This document shows, piece by piece, positions 34,770-48,007 of a stretch of DNA of 64,000 nucleotides. Source of the stretch: Pseudomonas schmalbachii (GTDB lineage: Bacteria; Pseudomonadota; Gammaproteobacteria; Pseudomonadales; Pseudomonadaceae); contig NZ_JAELYA010000005.1 in the NCBI RefSeq assembly GCF_017589465.1, positions 186,001 through 250,000 on the forward strand, in the 5' to 3' direction. The translations under genes were made by a program, and so were the position numbers. Below the pieces are notes generated by a model. That model made no database searches, was not told the DNA's origin, and saw only the letters and a program-made list of their open reading frames with translations. The first letter of the stretch is position 1. The number at the start of each line of letters is the position of its first letter.

Positions 34770-35825
34770 ATGAAGAAAAGAAAGATCATCCACATAGATT
34801 GCGACTGCTTCTACGCCGCCATCGAGATGCGCGACGATCCGGGGCTGGTCGGCAAGCCGCTGGCTGTCGGCGGTTCGCCGGACAAGCGCGGGGTGGTCGC
34901 CACCTGCAACTACGAGGCGCGCGTCTACGGCCTGCATTCGGCGATGCCGATGCGCACGGCGGTCAAGCTGTGTCCGGACCTGACCATCGTGCGGCCGCGC
35001 ATGGATGTCTATAAAGGAGTGTCGCGGGAAATCCACGCGATCTTCCGCGACTACACCGAGCAGATCGAGCCGCTGTCGCTGGACGAGGCCTATCTCGACG
35101 TTTCCGACAGCCCGCATTTCTCCGGCAGCGCCACGCGCATCGCCCAGGACATCCGCCGGCGGGTCTGGGAGTCGCTGCATATCACCGTGTCGGCCGGGGT
35201 GGCGCCGAACAAGTTCCTCGCCAAGATCGCCAGCGACTGGCGCAAGCCCAACGGCCTGTTCGTCATCACGCCGGACGAGGTGGAGGATTTCGTCGCCGCG
35301 CTGCCGGTGAAGAAGCTGTACGGCGTCGGCAAGGTGACGGCGGAGAAGCTCGCCCGGCTCGGCATCAATACCTGCCTCGATCTGCGCGACTGGTCGCGCA
35401 TCGCCCTGGCCAGGGAGTTCGGCAGTTTCGGCGAGCGGCTGTGGAGCCTGGCGCGGGGCATCGACGAGCGCCCGGTGGAAGTGGACAGCCGGCGGCAGTC
35501 GATCAGCGTGGAAAACACCTTCGAGCACGATCTGCCGGATCTCGCCGCCTGCCAGGACGAACTGCCCAGCCTGCTGGGCGAGCTGGACCGGCGCATGTGC
35601 CGGCTGGACAGCAGCTATCGCCCCGGCAAGCCGTTCATCAAGCTGAAGTTCCACGACTTCACCCAGACCACCCTGGAGCAGGCCGGCGCCGCCCGCGACC
35701 TGGACAGCTACCGGCTGTTGCTGAACCAGGCCTTCCAGCGCGGCAACAAGCCGGTGCGGCTGATCGGCGTCGGCGTACGGCTGATCGACCTGCGCGGCGG
35801 TCACGAACAGCTCAGCCTGTTCTGA
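34770..35825 (+). CDS. dinB: DNA polymerase IV
   Basis: A 351-residue Y-family translesion polymerase. Catalytic carboxylates are Asp10 (IIHIDCDCFYA) and Asp105-Glu106 (LSLDEAYLD). The KFLAKIASDW and YGVGKVTAEKL stretches and the C-terminal beta-clamp motif EQLSLF are intact. The first codons (MKKR) are supplied by the integrated element; the ancestral start MSQR lies 3.07 kb upstream at 31701. The new start has no good ribosome site (it is preceded by a T-rich stretch and CATATACTT), and I see no LexA box CTG-N10-CAG in front of it. Expression and SOS control may therefore differ from those of other pseudomonads. Confidence 0.95.
   Translation: MKKRKIIHIDCDCFYAAIEMRDDPGLVGKPLAVGGSPDKRGVVATCNYEARVYGLHSAMPMRTAVKLCPDLTIVRPRMDVYKGVSREIHAIFRDYTEQIEPLSLDEAYLDVSDSPHFSGSATRIAQDIRRRVWESLHITVSAGVAPNKFLAKIASDWRKPNGLFVITPDEVEDFVAALPVKKLYGVGKVTAEKLARLGINTCLDLRDWSRIALAREFGSFGERLWSLARGIDERPVEVDSRRQSISVENTFEHDLPDLAACQDELPSLLGELDRRMCRLDSSYRPGKPFIKLKFHDFTQTTLEQAGAARDLDSYRLLLNQAFQRGNKPVRLIGVGVRLIDLRGGHEQLSLF
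34780..34795 (+). repeat. Right attachment core (attR)
   Basis: GAAAGATCATCCACAT, identical to the left core at 31711-31726, spanning the junction between element and host dinB. Confidence 0.8.
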
Positions 35826-35902
35826 ATCCCTCTCTTTATTAACGCCGGGGCCGGGCGTGGAAAACGCCGTCGCCACGGTGGACAATGCACCCGCGCTATT
35901 CA

Positions 35903-35937
35903 GGCGATGGGTATCGCTGCGCTAGACCCATCCTACT
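35903..35937 (-). repeat. GTAGGATGGGT repeat, copy 1
   Basis: On the minus strand it begins GTAGGATGGGTCTAGCGCAG and ends in GATACCCATCGCC; it is an imperfect hairpin (GATGGGT / ACCCATC). It differs by one base over 34 from the copy at 55007-55040. It lies between dinB and gcsR. Confidence 0.75.
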
Positions 35938-35968
35938 TACCTTGCAGGAACCAGCCGAAGGACCCGTC

Positions 35969-37495
35969 ATGCGCATCCACGTCACCTTCACCGATCGTGT
36001 CGGCATCACCCAGGAAGTCCTGGCATTGCTTGGTGCGCGCAATCTCAATCTCGACGCGGTGGAGATGATCCCGCCGAACGTCTACATCGACGCGCCGACC
36101 CTTAGCCAGGCGGTGCTCGACGAACTGTACGACGCGCTGCTGCGGGTGAAGGGCGTACAGGCGGTGGAGCTGGTGGACATCCTGCCGGGCCAGCGCCGGC
36201 GCCTGCAGCTCGATGCGCTGCTCGCGGCCATGAGCGACCCGGTACTGGCGGTGGACGGACAGGGCCAGGTGCTGCTGGCCAATCCGCGCCTGATCGAACT
36301 GCATGGCCGCGAGCCGTCCGGCGAACCGCTGTCGAACCTGTTCGACGATCCCGGGCTGGCGCAGAGGCTGATCAGAAAGGGCTTCCGCCTGCCGATGTGT
36401 GAGGTCAGCTTCAAGGGCCAGGCGCTGCTGCTGGATGCCACGCCGATCCACGGTGGCGCCGACCTGGCCGGTGGCCTGCTGACCCTCTATCCGCCGAGCC
36501 GGATCGGCGAACGCCTGTCCTCGCTGCATCGCGACCACGTCGACGGCCTGCAGGGGCTGATCGGCCGCTCGCAACCGCTGGCGCAGCTCAAGGCGCGCCT
36601 GCACAAGGTCGCCGGGCTGGATGCGCCGGTGCTGATCCAGGGCGAGACCGGTACCGGCAAGGAACTGGTGGCGCGCGCCTGCCACGCCTTGAGTGCCCGC
36701 CACGACGCGCCGTTCCTCGCGCTGAACTGCGCGGCGCTGCCGGAAAGTCTCGCCGAGAGCGAACTGTTCGGCTACGCCGCCGGCGCCTTTACCGGCGCCC
36801 AGCGTGGCGGCAAGCCGGGCCTGCTGGAACTGGCCGATCGCGGCACGGTATTCCTCGACGAAGTGGCGGAGATGTCGCCGTACCTGCAGGCCAAGCTGCT
36901 GCGCTTCCTCAGCGACGGCTGCTTCCGCCGCATCGGTGGCGACCGCGAGCTGCGTGTCGATGTGCGGGTGCTCTGCGCCACCCACCGCAACCTGGAGCGG
37001 ATGGTCAACGAGGGCGGTTTCCGCGAGGACCTCTATTACCGCCTCAACGTGCTCAGCCTGCCGGTGCCGCCGCTGCGCGAGCGCGGCCAGGACATCCTGC
37101 TGCTGGCCGAGCATTTCCTCCGCCAGGCCTGCACGCAGATCCAGCGCCCGCTGTGCCGGCTCGCCCCGGCGACCCATCCGCTGCTGCTCGGCAATCGCTG
37201 GTCGGGCAATGTCCGCCAGTTGCAGAACGTGCTCTTCCGCGCCGCGGCGATCTGCGAGGACGAGCTGATCGACTGCGATGACCTGGAACTGGCGGGCACG
37301 GAACTGAACACCCAGCAGGACGAACCCGGGGAAATCACCAGCCTCGAAGAAGCGGTGCAGGACTTCGAGAAGTCGCTGCTGCAACGGCTGTATGCCTCCT
37401 ATCCCTCCACCCGGCAACTGGCCGCCCGCCTGCGCACCTCGCACACCGCCATCGGCCAGCGGTTGCGCAAGTACGGCATCGGCTCCGGACGCTGA
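35969..37495 (+). CDS. gcsR: TyrR-like sigma-54 activator of glycine cleavage (GcsR)
   Basis: 508 residues: N-terminal ACT domain (about 1-75, [20 protein letters not shown]), PAS-like domain (about 78-175), AAA+ sigma-54 interaction domain (about 195-430) with Walker A GETGTGKE at 225-232 and the loop GAFTGA at 272-277, and a C-terminal helix-turn-helix (about 470-505). The intact GAFTGA shows it can activate sigma-54 polymerase, unlike E. coli TyrR. In P. aeruginosa the homologue GcsR responds to glycine and drives the gcv2 operon; here that operon lies immediately downstream with matching operator sites. The start at 35969 has GAAGGAC upstream. Confidence 0.9.
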   Translation: MRIHVTFTDRVGITQEVLALLGARNLNLDAVEMIPPNVYIDAPTLSQAVLDELYDALLRVKGVQAVELVDILPGQRRRLQLDALLAAMSDPVLAVDGQGQVLLANPRLIELHGREPSGEPLSNLFDDPGLAQRLIRKGFRLPMCEVSFKGQALLLDATPIHGGADLAGGLLTLYPPSRIGERLSSLHRDHVDGLQGLIGRSQPLAQLKARLHKVAGLDAPVLIQGETGTGKELVARACHALSARHDAPFLALNCAALPESLAESELFGYAAGAFTGAQRGGKPGLLELADRGTVFLDEVAEMSPYLQAKLLRFLSDGCFRRIGGDRELRVDVRVLCATHRNLERMVNEGGFREDLYYRLNVLSLPVPPLRERGQDILLLAEHFLRQACTQIQRPLCRLAPATHPLLLGNRWSGNVRQLQNVLFRAAAICEDELIDCDDLELAGTELNTQQDEPGEITSLEEAVQDFEKSLLQRLYASYPSTRQLAARLRTSHTAIGQRLRKYGIGSGR

Positions 37496-37501
37496 TCCAA
37501 C

Positions 37502-37600
37502 CGTAGGTTGGCCACGTAGGTTGGCGCTGAGCTTGCGAAGCCCAACGGTGCCAGGGCTCGGCAGTTGTTGGGCTTCACTGCGTTCAGCGCCAACCTACGG
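37502..37600. repeat. CGTAGGTTGG palindromic repeat, copy 3
   Basis: Inverted repeat between gcsR and the gcvH promoter. The left arm is partly duplicated (CGTAGGTTGGC at 37502 and again at about 37515), so one arm is tandem. Right arm CCAACCTACG ends at 37599. Confidence 0.82.
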
Positions 37601-37611
37601 GTGTCCGGCAT

Positions 37612-37721
37612 TGGAGTGAAATCGTTCCATTGGAGCGAATTCGCTCCATGGCGTGCAGGGCCGCATATTGCATGGTTGCGACCTTTATTTGTCCGAAAAC
37701 GACTGGAGCGATTTCGTTCCG
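37612..37721. promoter_or_regulatory. Three GcsR-type 18-bp operator sites
   Basis: TGGAGTGAAATCGTTCCA (37612-37629), TGGAGCGAATTCGCTCCA (37631-37648, a perfect palindrome) and TGGAGCGATTTCGTTCCG (37704-37721) share the form TGGAGYG-N4-CGYTCCR. As I recall, the published GcsR site is TGTAACG-N4-CGTTCCG in three copies, so spacing, right half-site and copy number agree. They lie 65-190 bp upstream of the -24/-12 promoter, in the 365-bp gap 37496-37860. Confidence 0.78.
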
Positions 37722-37785
37722 TTAGTTTCTGCTCCGGTATTTTTATAAACTCATAACTATTTGATTTTGAAAGTATTTATTGAGT

Positions 37786-37801
37786 TGGCATCGGCCTTGC
37801 T
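37786..37801 (+). promoter_or_regulatory. Sigma-54 promoter of the gcvHPT operon
   Basis: TGGCATCGGCCTTGCT fits the -24/-12 consensus TGGCAC-N5-TTGCT with a single mismatch. It lies 60 bp before the gcvH ATG and downstream of the activator sites. Confidence 0.82.
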
Positions 37802-37860
37802 CTCGTGTCCCGCCTGTCGAGCCGTTTTCGCGGTCGCTGTTGATAACAAGAGGAAGACTC

Positions 37861-38238
37861 ATGAGCACTCTGCGCTTTACCCAAGACCATGAATGGCTGC
37901 GCCTGGAAGCGTCCGGCGAAGTGACCGTCGGCGTCACCGTCTATGCGCAGGACGCCCTCGGCGACGTGGTCTTCGTCCAACTGCCGGAACCCGGCCGGTA
38001 CGCACAGGGCGACGAGGTGTCGGTGCTGGAGTCGGTGAAGGCCGCCAGCAGCATCCTCATGCCGCTCGCCGGCGAGGTCGTCGAAGTCAACCAGGTGCTG
38101 GTCGACACTCCCGAACTGGTCAACCAGTCGCCCATGCAGGACGGCTGGTTCTTCCGCATCCGCCCGGAAAATCCCGAAGCCCTCGGCGACCTGATGGACC
38201 AGGCCGCCTACGACAGCTTCCTCTCCAACAACGCCTGA
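37861..38238 (+). CDS. gcvH: Glycine cleavage system H protein
   Basis: A 125-residue lipoyl carrier that shuttles the aminomethyl group between the P, T and L proteins. The lipoylated residue is Lys60 in [10 protein letters not shown], and the [20 protein letters not shown] start is typical. The ATG at 37861 is chosen because AGAGGAAG precedes it. It is the first gene of the operon; gcvP follows after 14 bp. With gcsR upstream and no glyA or sdaA behind gcvT, this is a reduced form of the Pseudomonas gcv2 cluster. Confidence 0.96.
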   Translation: MSTLRFTQDHEWLRLEASGEVTVGVTVYAQDALGDVVFVQLPEPGRYAQGDEVSVLESVKAASSILMPLAGEVVEVNQVLVDTPELVNQSPMQDGWFFRIRPENPEALGDLMDQAAYDSFLSNNA

Positions 38239-38252
38239 TTCCGGGGGACACC

Positions 38253-41117
<2,865 letters not shown>

Positions 41118-41150
41118 CGGCCTCCGTCACGGCTGGCTTTGGCAGGAGCC

Positions 41151-41185
41151 GGCCCGCTGGCGGAGCAGCGCTTCGCCAGCGGGCC
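41151..41185. repeat. Intra-operon hairpin between gcvP and gcvT
   Basis: 12-bp perfect stem GGCCCGCTGGCG / CGCCAGCGGGCC with an 11-base loop in the 130-bp gap. It resembles a REP unit (an AGGAGC lies just before it) and has no T tract, so it is more likely an mRNA-stabilising or attenuating hairpin than a full terminator. Confidence 0.6.
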
Positions 41186-41247
41186 GCAGTGCTTGACTGA
41201 CACCTGTTCCCTTGCGAAGAAAGGGTTCAACCAGATTGGAGATTCCC

Positions 41248-42372
41248 ATGACCAGCGAGACCCTCGCCAAGACCCCGCTGCACGCCCTGCACCTCGAACT
41301 CGGGGCGCGCATGGTGCCCTTCGCCGGCTACGACATGCCGGTGCAATACCCGCTCGGCGTGCTCAAGGAGCACCAGCACACCCGCGCGGCGGCCGGCCTG
41401 TTCGACGTCTCGCACATGGGCCAGATCATCCTGCGCGGGCCGGATGCGGCGCGCGCCCTGGAAAGCCTGGTGCCGGTGGATATCGTCGACCTGCCGCCGG
41501 GCCTGCAGCGCTATGCCATGTTCACCGACGCCAATGGCGGCATCCTCGACGACCTGATGGTCACCAACCTCGGTGACGACACCCTGTTCCTGGTGGTCAA
41601 CGCCGCCTGCAAGGAACAGGACCTGGCCCACCTGCGCCAGCATATCGGCGACCGCTGCGCCATCGACTGCCTGTTCGAATCCCGCGCCCTGCTTGCCCTG
41701 CAGGGGCCGAAGGCGGTGGACGTGCTGGCGCGCCTGGCGCCGGAAGTGGCGAAGCTGACCTTCATGCAGTTCGCCCGCGTGAACCTGCTGGGCAGCGACT
41801 GCTTCGTCAGCCGCTCCGGCTATACCGGCGAGGACGGTTTCGAAATCTCGGTGCCGGTCGAACAGGCCGAAACCCTGGCGCGCGCCCTGCTGGCCGAGCC
41901 GGAAGTCGAAGCCATCGGCCTTGGCGCCCGCGACTCGCTGCGCCTGGAAGCCGGCCTGTGCCTGTACGGCCACGACATGAGCACGGCGACCACGCCGGTC
42001 GAAGCCAGCCTGCTCTGGGCCATCTCCAAGGCCCGCCGCGCCGACGGCAGCCGGGCCGGCGGTTTTCCCGGCGCCGAGCGGATCTTCGCCCAGCAGCGGG
42101 ACGGCGTCGCCAGCAAGCGCGTCGGCCTGCTGCCGCAGGAACGCACGCCGGTGCGCGAGGGCGCGGAAATCGTCGATGCCGACGGCAAGGTCATCGGCCA
42201 GGTATGCAGCGGCGGCTTCGGCCCAACCCTGGGCGCGCCGCTGGCGATGGGCTACGTGCAGGCCAGCCACGTGCCGGTGGGCAGCGAAGTGTGGGCGGTG
42301 GTACGCGGCAAGCGCGTGCCGATGAAGGTGGCGAAGACGCCGTTCGTCGAGCAGCGCTACTACCGCGGCTGA
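41248..42372 (+). CDS. gcvT: Aminomethyltransferase, T protein
   Basis: A 374-residue folate-dependent enzyme that releases ammonia from aminomethyl-GcvH and forms methylene-tetrahydrofolate. Family patterns include [35 protein letters not shown] (with the catalytic Asp) and [14 protein letters not shown]. The ATG at 41248 begins the fold ([15 protein letters not shown]). It is the last gene of the operon; the usual gcv2 companions for serine metabolism are absent, and a palindromic repeat follows. Confidence 0.95.
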   Translation: MTSETLAKTPLHALHLELGARMVPFAGYDMPVQYPLGVLKEHQHTRAAAGLFDVSHMGQIILRGPDAARALESLVPVDIVDLPPGLQRYAMFTDANGGILDDLMVTNLGDDTLFLVVNAACKEQDLAHLRQHIGDRCAIDCLFESRALLALQGPKAVDVLARLAPEVAKLTFMQFARVNLLGSDCFVSRSGYTGEDGFEISVPVEQAETLARALLAEPEVEAIGLGARDSLRLEAGLCLYGHDMSTATTPVEASLLWAISKARRADGSRAGGFPGAERIFAQQRDGVASKRVGLLPQERTPVREGAEIVDADGKVIGQVCSGGFGPTLGAPLAMGYVQASHVPVGSEVWAVVRGKRVPMKVAKTPFVEQRYYRG

Positions 42373-42392
42373 GCGCAGGAGCCTTGCCTCTT

Positions 42393-42479
42393 CGTAGGTT
42401 GGGCTGAGGTACGAAGCCCAACGATCCTGTCCCGGTGCGTGCTGACGTTGGGCTTCGCTGCGCTCAGCGCCAACCTACG
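42393..42479. repeat. CGTAGGTTGG palindromic repeat, copy 4
   Basis: Inverted repeat CGTAGGTTGGGCTGAGGTAC ... CAGCGCCAACCTACG between gcvT and the convergent lipoprotein gene. Left half like copy 1, right half like copies 3 and 5. Confidence 0.82.
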
Positions 42480-42500
42480 GTGTGTTGCCGGCCGGGACTG

Positions 42501-42902
42501 TCACTTGTCTTCCGGCCACAGGCGGATCGCCTTGCCGTTCGCCGGCCAGAGGTACAGCTGGCCCTGTTCGCTGAAGTCCCAGCGCCGGACTTCGCCGAGC
42601 GCGGCGAGGAAGCGCTGTTCCTGTTCCATCAGCGCCGGGGCGCACATCTTGCGGGTGCTGCCGGCCTGGCCGAAGGTCAGGTTCTCGCCGTCCAGGGTGT
42701 AGCCGGCGAACCAGTGGTTGCAGCCGGCGTTGCCGTAGGCGCGGCCCTTGCCGTCGAGGGTCAGGGTCAGGTGGCTGTAGTCCATCAGCGGGCGCTCGCC
42801 GATCCATTCGACGCGGTAGGTCTTCTCGGTTTCCAGCTTTTCATGGCTGGCGCAGCCGGCGATGAGCGTCGCCGCGGCGGTGACGGCGATCAGGGCTTTC
42901 AT
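42501..42902 (-). CDS. META-domain-like lipoprotein
   Basis: A 133-residue lipoprotein with lipobox LIAGC (Cys17). The mature part resembles META/HslJ domains (LTLTLDGKGRAYGNAGCNHW then RKMCAPALMEQEQRFLAAL), including the two conserved cysteines. Function is unknown; META proteins are linked to envelope stress or heat shock. Its ATG overlaps the preceding gene's stop by 4 bp. Confidence 0.8.
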   Translation of the reverse strand: MKALIAVTAAATLIAGCASHEKLETEKTYRVEWIGERPLMDYSHLTLTLDGKGRAYGNAGCNHWFAGYTLDGENLTFGQAGSTRKMCAPALMEQEQRFLAALGEVRRWDFSEQGQLYLWPANGKAIRLWPEDK

Positions 42903-43339
42903 GCGTTCTCCTTGGCCTTGCAGTCCGGGCAGTAGTGTTTTCCCTGGGCCTGTTTCCAGCCCAGTTCGGCGATGCGCGCTTCGGCAGCCGGCTGTTGCGC
43001 GGGCTTGCCGAGGCTGGCGTCGACGGCGAATTCGAAGTCCAGCTGGGCGCCGCAACCGTCGCAGTTGACCTGCCACTGGTGGATGGCCAGTTCCTTGAAG
43101 ACCGGTCCTTTCGCCACCGCCGTCCACTGTCCCGGCGGATTGATCAGGTGACGGACCTTCTCCACCTCCAGGGTCATGCTCAGGCTGCGGCTGCCCTTGA
43201 GGCTGACCAGCAGGGTATCGCCGATCTGGATCGAGCCGCCGGTGCCGGTGACCTGGTAGCGGCCGGGCAGCAGCGCGCGGCATTCGCTGAGGGTGTGTTG
43301 CGGGTTGAGCAGGGTGTAGCGGAAGTCGTGCTGGGCCAT
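42899..43339 (-). CDS. Hypothetical protein with zinc-ribbon-like cysteines
   Basis: 146 residues, no recognised family. The first ~90 residues look beta-rich (SIQIGDTLLVSLKGSRSLSM). Two CXXC pairs, CDGC at about 97-100 and CPDC near the C-terminus, could hold zinc. It is translationally coupled (ATGA) to the META-domain lipoprotein gene downstream. The start at 43339 is the ATG after GGAGG. Confidence 0.75.
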   Translation of the reverse strand: MAQHDFRYTLLNPQHTLSECRALLPGRYQVTGTGGSIQIGDTLLVSLKGSRSLSMTLEVEKVRHLINPPGQWTAVAKGPVFKELAIHQWQVNCDGCGAQLDFEFAVDASLGKPAQQPAAEARIAELGWKQAQGKHYCPDCKAKENA

Positions 43340-43376
43340 GGTTCCTCCAGAAAGCGCGCGAAATGCTAGCACGCCA

Positions 43377-44366
43377 TCAGCCGTTCACCTGATTCACCGG
43401 CGCGCCTTTGCGCCAGGCGGCGATGTTGTTCAGGGTGGTTTCGGCGATGGCGGCCAGGGCTTCGTTGGTGAGGAAGGCCTGGTGCGCGGTGATGATCACG
43501 TTGGGGAAGGTCAGCAGGCGGGCCAGCACGTCGTCCTGCAGCGGCAGGTCGGAACGGTCGGCGAAGAAGATGTCGGCCTCTTCCTCATAGACGTCCAGGC
43601 CGAGGTAGCCGAGCTGGCCGCTCTTCAGCGCCTCGATCAGCGCCGGGGTGTCGACCAGCGCGCCGCGGCTGCTGTTGATCAGCATCGAGCCGCGCTTCAT
43701 GCGCTGCAGGCTGTTGGCGTTGACCAGGTGGCGGGTGGCGTCGTTGAGCGGGCAGTGCAGGCTGATGATGTCCGACTCGCCGAGCAGCCGGTCGAGGTCG
43801 ACGAACTGCCCGCCGATGGCCTCGACTTCCGGATTCGGGTAGGGATCGTAGGCCAGCACGCGGCAGCCGAAGCCGGCCATGATGCGGGCGAACACCACGC
43901 CGATCTGCCCGGTGCCGATCACGCCGACGGTCTTGCCGAACAGGTCGAAGCCGGTCAGGCCGTGCAGCGAGAAGTCGCCTTCGCGGGTGCGGTTGTAGGC
44001 GCGGTGCAGGTGGCGGCAGAGCGCCAGGACCAGGCCGACGGCGTGTTCGGCGACGGCGTAGGGCGAATAGGCCGGCACCCGCACCACGGCCAGCCCGAGC
44101 GCCCTGGCGGCGGCCAGGTCGACGTGGTTGTAGCCGGCCGAGCGCAGGGCGATCAGGCGCGTGCCGCCGGCGGCGAGCTGTTCCAGCACCGGCCGCGAGA
44201 GATCGTCGTTGACGAAGGCGCAGACCACTTCGAAGCCCATCGCCAGGGCCGCCGTGTCGAGGCGCAGCGGCGCCTGCTGGAAATGCAGCTCGAAGCCGTG
44301 CTGCGGATTGGCGGCGAGGAAGCTCTCGCGGTCGTGGTTCTGGCTGCTGAACAGGATGATGCGCAT
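43377..44366 (-). CDS. ldhA: D-lactate dehydrogenase (fermentative)
   Basis: A 329-residue NAD-dependent D-2-hydroxyacid dehydrogenase that reduces pyruvate to D-lactate. The Rossmann motif is GTGQIG at 151-156; catalytic Arg234 (NSSRGALVD) and His295 (ITAHQAFLT) are present, as is the D-LDH phrase RSAGYNHVDL. It lies 12 bp downstream of gacS on the same strand, the arrangement I recall from P. aeruginosa (PA0927-PA0928), so the two are probably co-transcribed. Confidence 0.93.
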   Translation of the reverse strand: MRIILFSSQNHDRESFLAANPQHGFELHFQQAPLRLDTAALAMGFEVVCAFVNDDLSRPVLEQLAAGGTRLIALRSAGYNHVDLAAARALGLAVVRVPAYSPYAVAEHAVGLVLALCRHLHRAYNRTREGDFSLHGLTGFDLFGKTVGVIGTGQIGVVFARIMAGFGCRVLAYDPYPNPEVEAIGGQFVDLDRLLGESDIISLHCPLNDATRHLVNANSLQRMKRGSMLINSSRGALVDTPALIEALKSGQLGYLGLDVYEEEADIFFADRSDLPLQDDVLARLLTFPNVIITAHQAFLTNEALAAIAETTLNNIAAWRKGAPVNQVNG

Positions 44367-44378
44367 GGATCGCTGGCC

Positions 44379-47150
<2,772 letters not shown>

Positions 47151-47272
47151 GCGTGTCCTCCGGGACTGTCGTTTTTGCGCAGTGTAGCGGTTTGCCGGGG
47201 CGGAAGCTGCGCCACTGGCCGGCTGTCCAGTCGGCTTGCCGTCACTATGACCATCGGGAATAATTACTTAGA

Positions 47273-47293
47273 TTGCTAATTAATCTCAATTGC
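47273..47293. promoter_or_regulatory. AT-rich Fur-box-like site before the response regulator
   Basis: Begins TTGCTAATTAATCTCAATTG at 47273, resembling the loosely palindromic Fur boxes of pseudomonads, and ends 2 bases before the ATG. No ribosome site is visible, so the region could simply be a -10/leaderless start. Weak call. Confidence 0.3.
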
Positions 47294-47295
47294 CA

Positions 47296-48006
47296 ATGAA
47301 TGCGCTTACTGACTCATCACGGCATCTGCTGATCGTCGAGGACGACCCGGTGCTCGGTTCGCACCTGTCCGATCACCTGCAGGGGCGCGGTTTCGCCGTG
47401 GACTGGTGCCGCGATGGCGCGGAGGCGATCGACTGTGCCCGTTCCGGGACCTTCGACCTGATCCTCATGGACATCATGCTGCCCGGCCGCAGCGGGCTGG
47501 ACATCCTGCGCCAGTTGCGCCGCGAGCAGCGGGTGCCGGTGATCCTGATGTCGGCGCTGGGTGCGGAGCAGGATCGCATCGCCGGCTTTTCCCAGGGCGC
47601 CGACGATTACCTGCCCAAGCCGTTCAGCCTGGCGGAACTTGGCGTGCGCATGGAGGCCATCCTGCGCCGGGTTGCGCTGGAGCGCGGCAGCCCGCTGCCC
47701 ATGGAGGATGACGCCAGCCTGTACTTCGATACGGGCGCCTGCGACGTCAGCCTGGATGGCTGCCGGGCCGGCCTGACCGCCTCCGAGTACCGTCTGCTGG
47801 AAACCTTTCTCGGCAGCGTCGGGGAAACCCTGAGCAAGGCCTTCCTTTATCAGCATGTGCTGAAGCGCGGCTACACCGCTCACGACCGCAGCCTGGACAT
47901 GCATGTCAGCCACCTGCGCCGCAAGCTGCAGGCCATCGGCTACGTTCGCCACCAGCTGCGCACGGTGTGGGGCAAGGGCTACGTGCTGTCCCGCGAGGAA
48001 GCCTGA
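47296..48006 (+). CDS. OmpR-family response regulator (PirR-like)
   Basis: A 236-residue response regulator. The receiver domain has the acidic pair EDD near residue 15, the phosphorylated Asp in LILMDIMLPGRSG and the switch Lys in YLPKPFS. The winged-helix DNA-binding domain (about 140-230) ends with HLRRKLQAIGY and GKGYVLSRE. By position after gacS it matches P. aeruginosa PA0929 (pirR), which controls the enterobactin receptor pirA; no receptor gene is present here. The start is the ATG at 47296, although no clear ribosome site precedes it. The kinase gene starts 1 bp after its stop. Confidence 0.85.
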   Translation: MNALTDSSRHLLIVEDDPVLGSHLSDHLQGRGFAVDWCRDGAEAIDCARSGTFDLILMDIMLPGRSGLDILRQLRREQRVPVILMSALGAEQDRIAGFSQGADDYLPKPFSLAELGVRMEAILRRVALERGSPLPMEDDASLYFDTGACDVSLDGCRAGLTASEYRLLETFLGSVGETLSKAFLYQHVLKRGYTAHDRSLDMHVSHLRRKLQAIGYVRHQLRTVWGKGYVLSREEA

Positions 48007-48007
48007 A

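Larger units (their letters stand above)
31711..34795. mobile_element. Relic integrative element inserted in the 5' end of dinB
   Basis: About 3.1 kb bounded by a 16-bp direct repeat GAAAGATCATCCACAT (31711-31726 and 34780-34795) that lies inside codons 4-9 of dinB. The left end carries the severed dinB start; the right end carries a replacement start codon that rebuilds the dinB reading frame, as expected of tyrosine-recombinase integration into the 5' end of a gene. An integrase fragment sits just inside the left end and candidate arm sites lie near both ends. Contents are truncated int, dam, SRAP and umuC fragments plus three apparently intact genes on the minus strand. It is AT-richer than its flanks and surely immobile now, since the integrase lacks its catalytic domain. 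Confidence 0.85.

Noticed and set aside
37722-37860. Possible glycine riboswitch in the gcvH leader
   Set aside because: The leader after the -24/-12 promoter is only about 50 bases, too short for a glycine aptamer; the sigma-54/GcsR sites explain the regulation.
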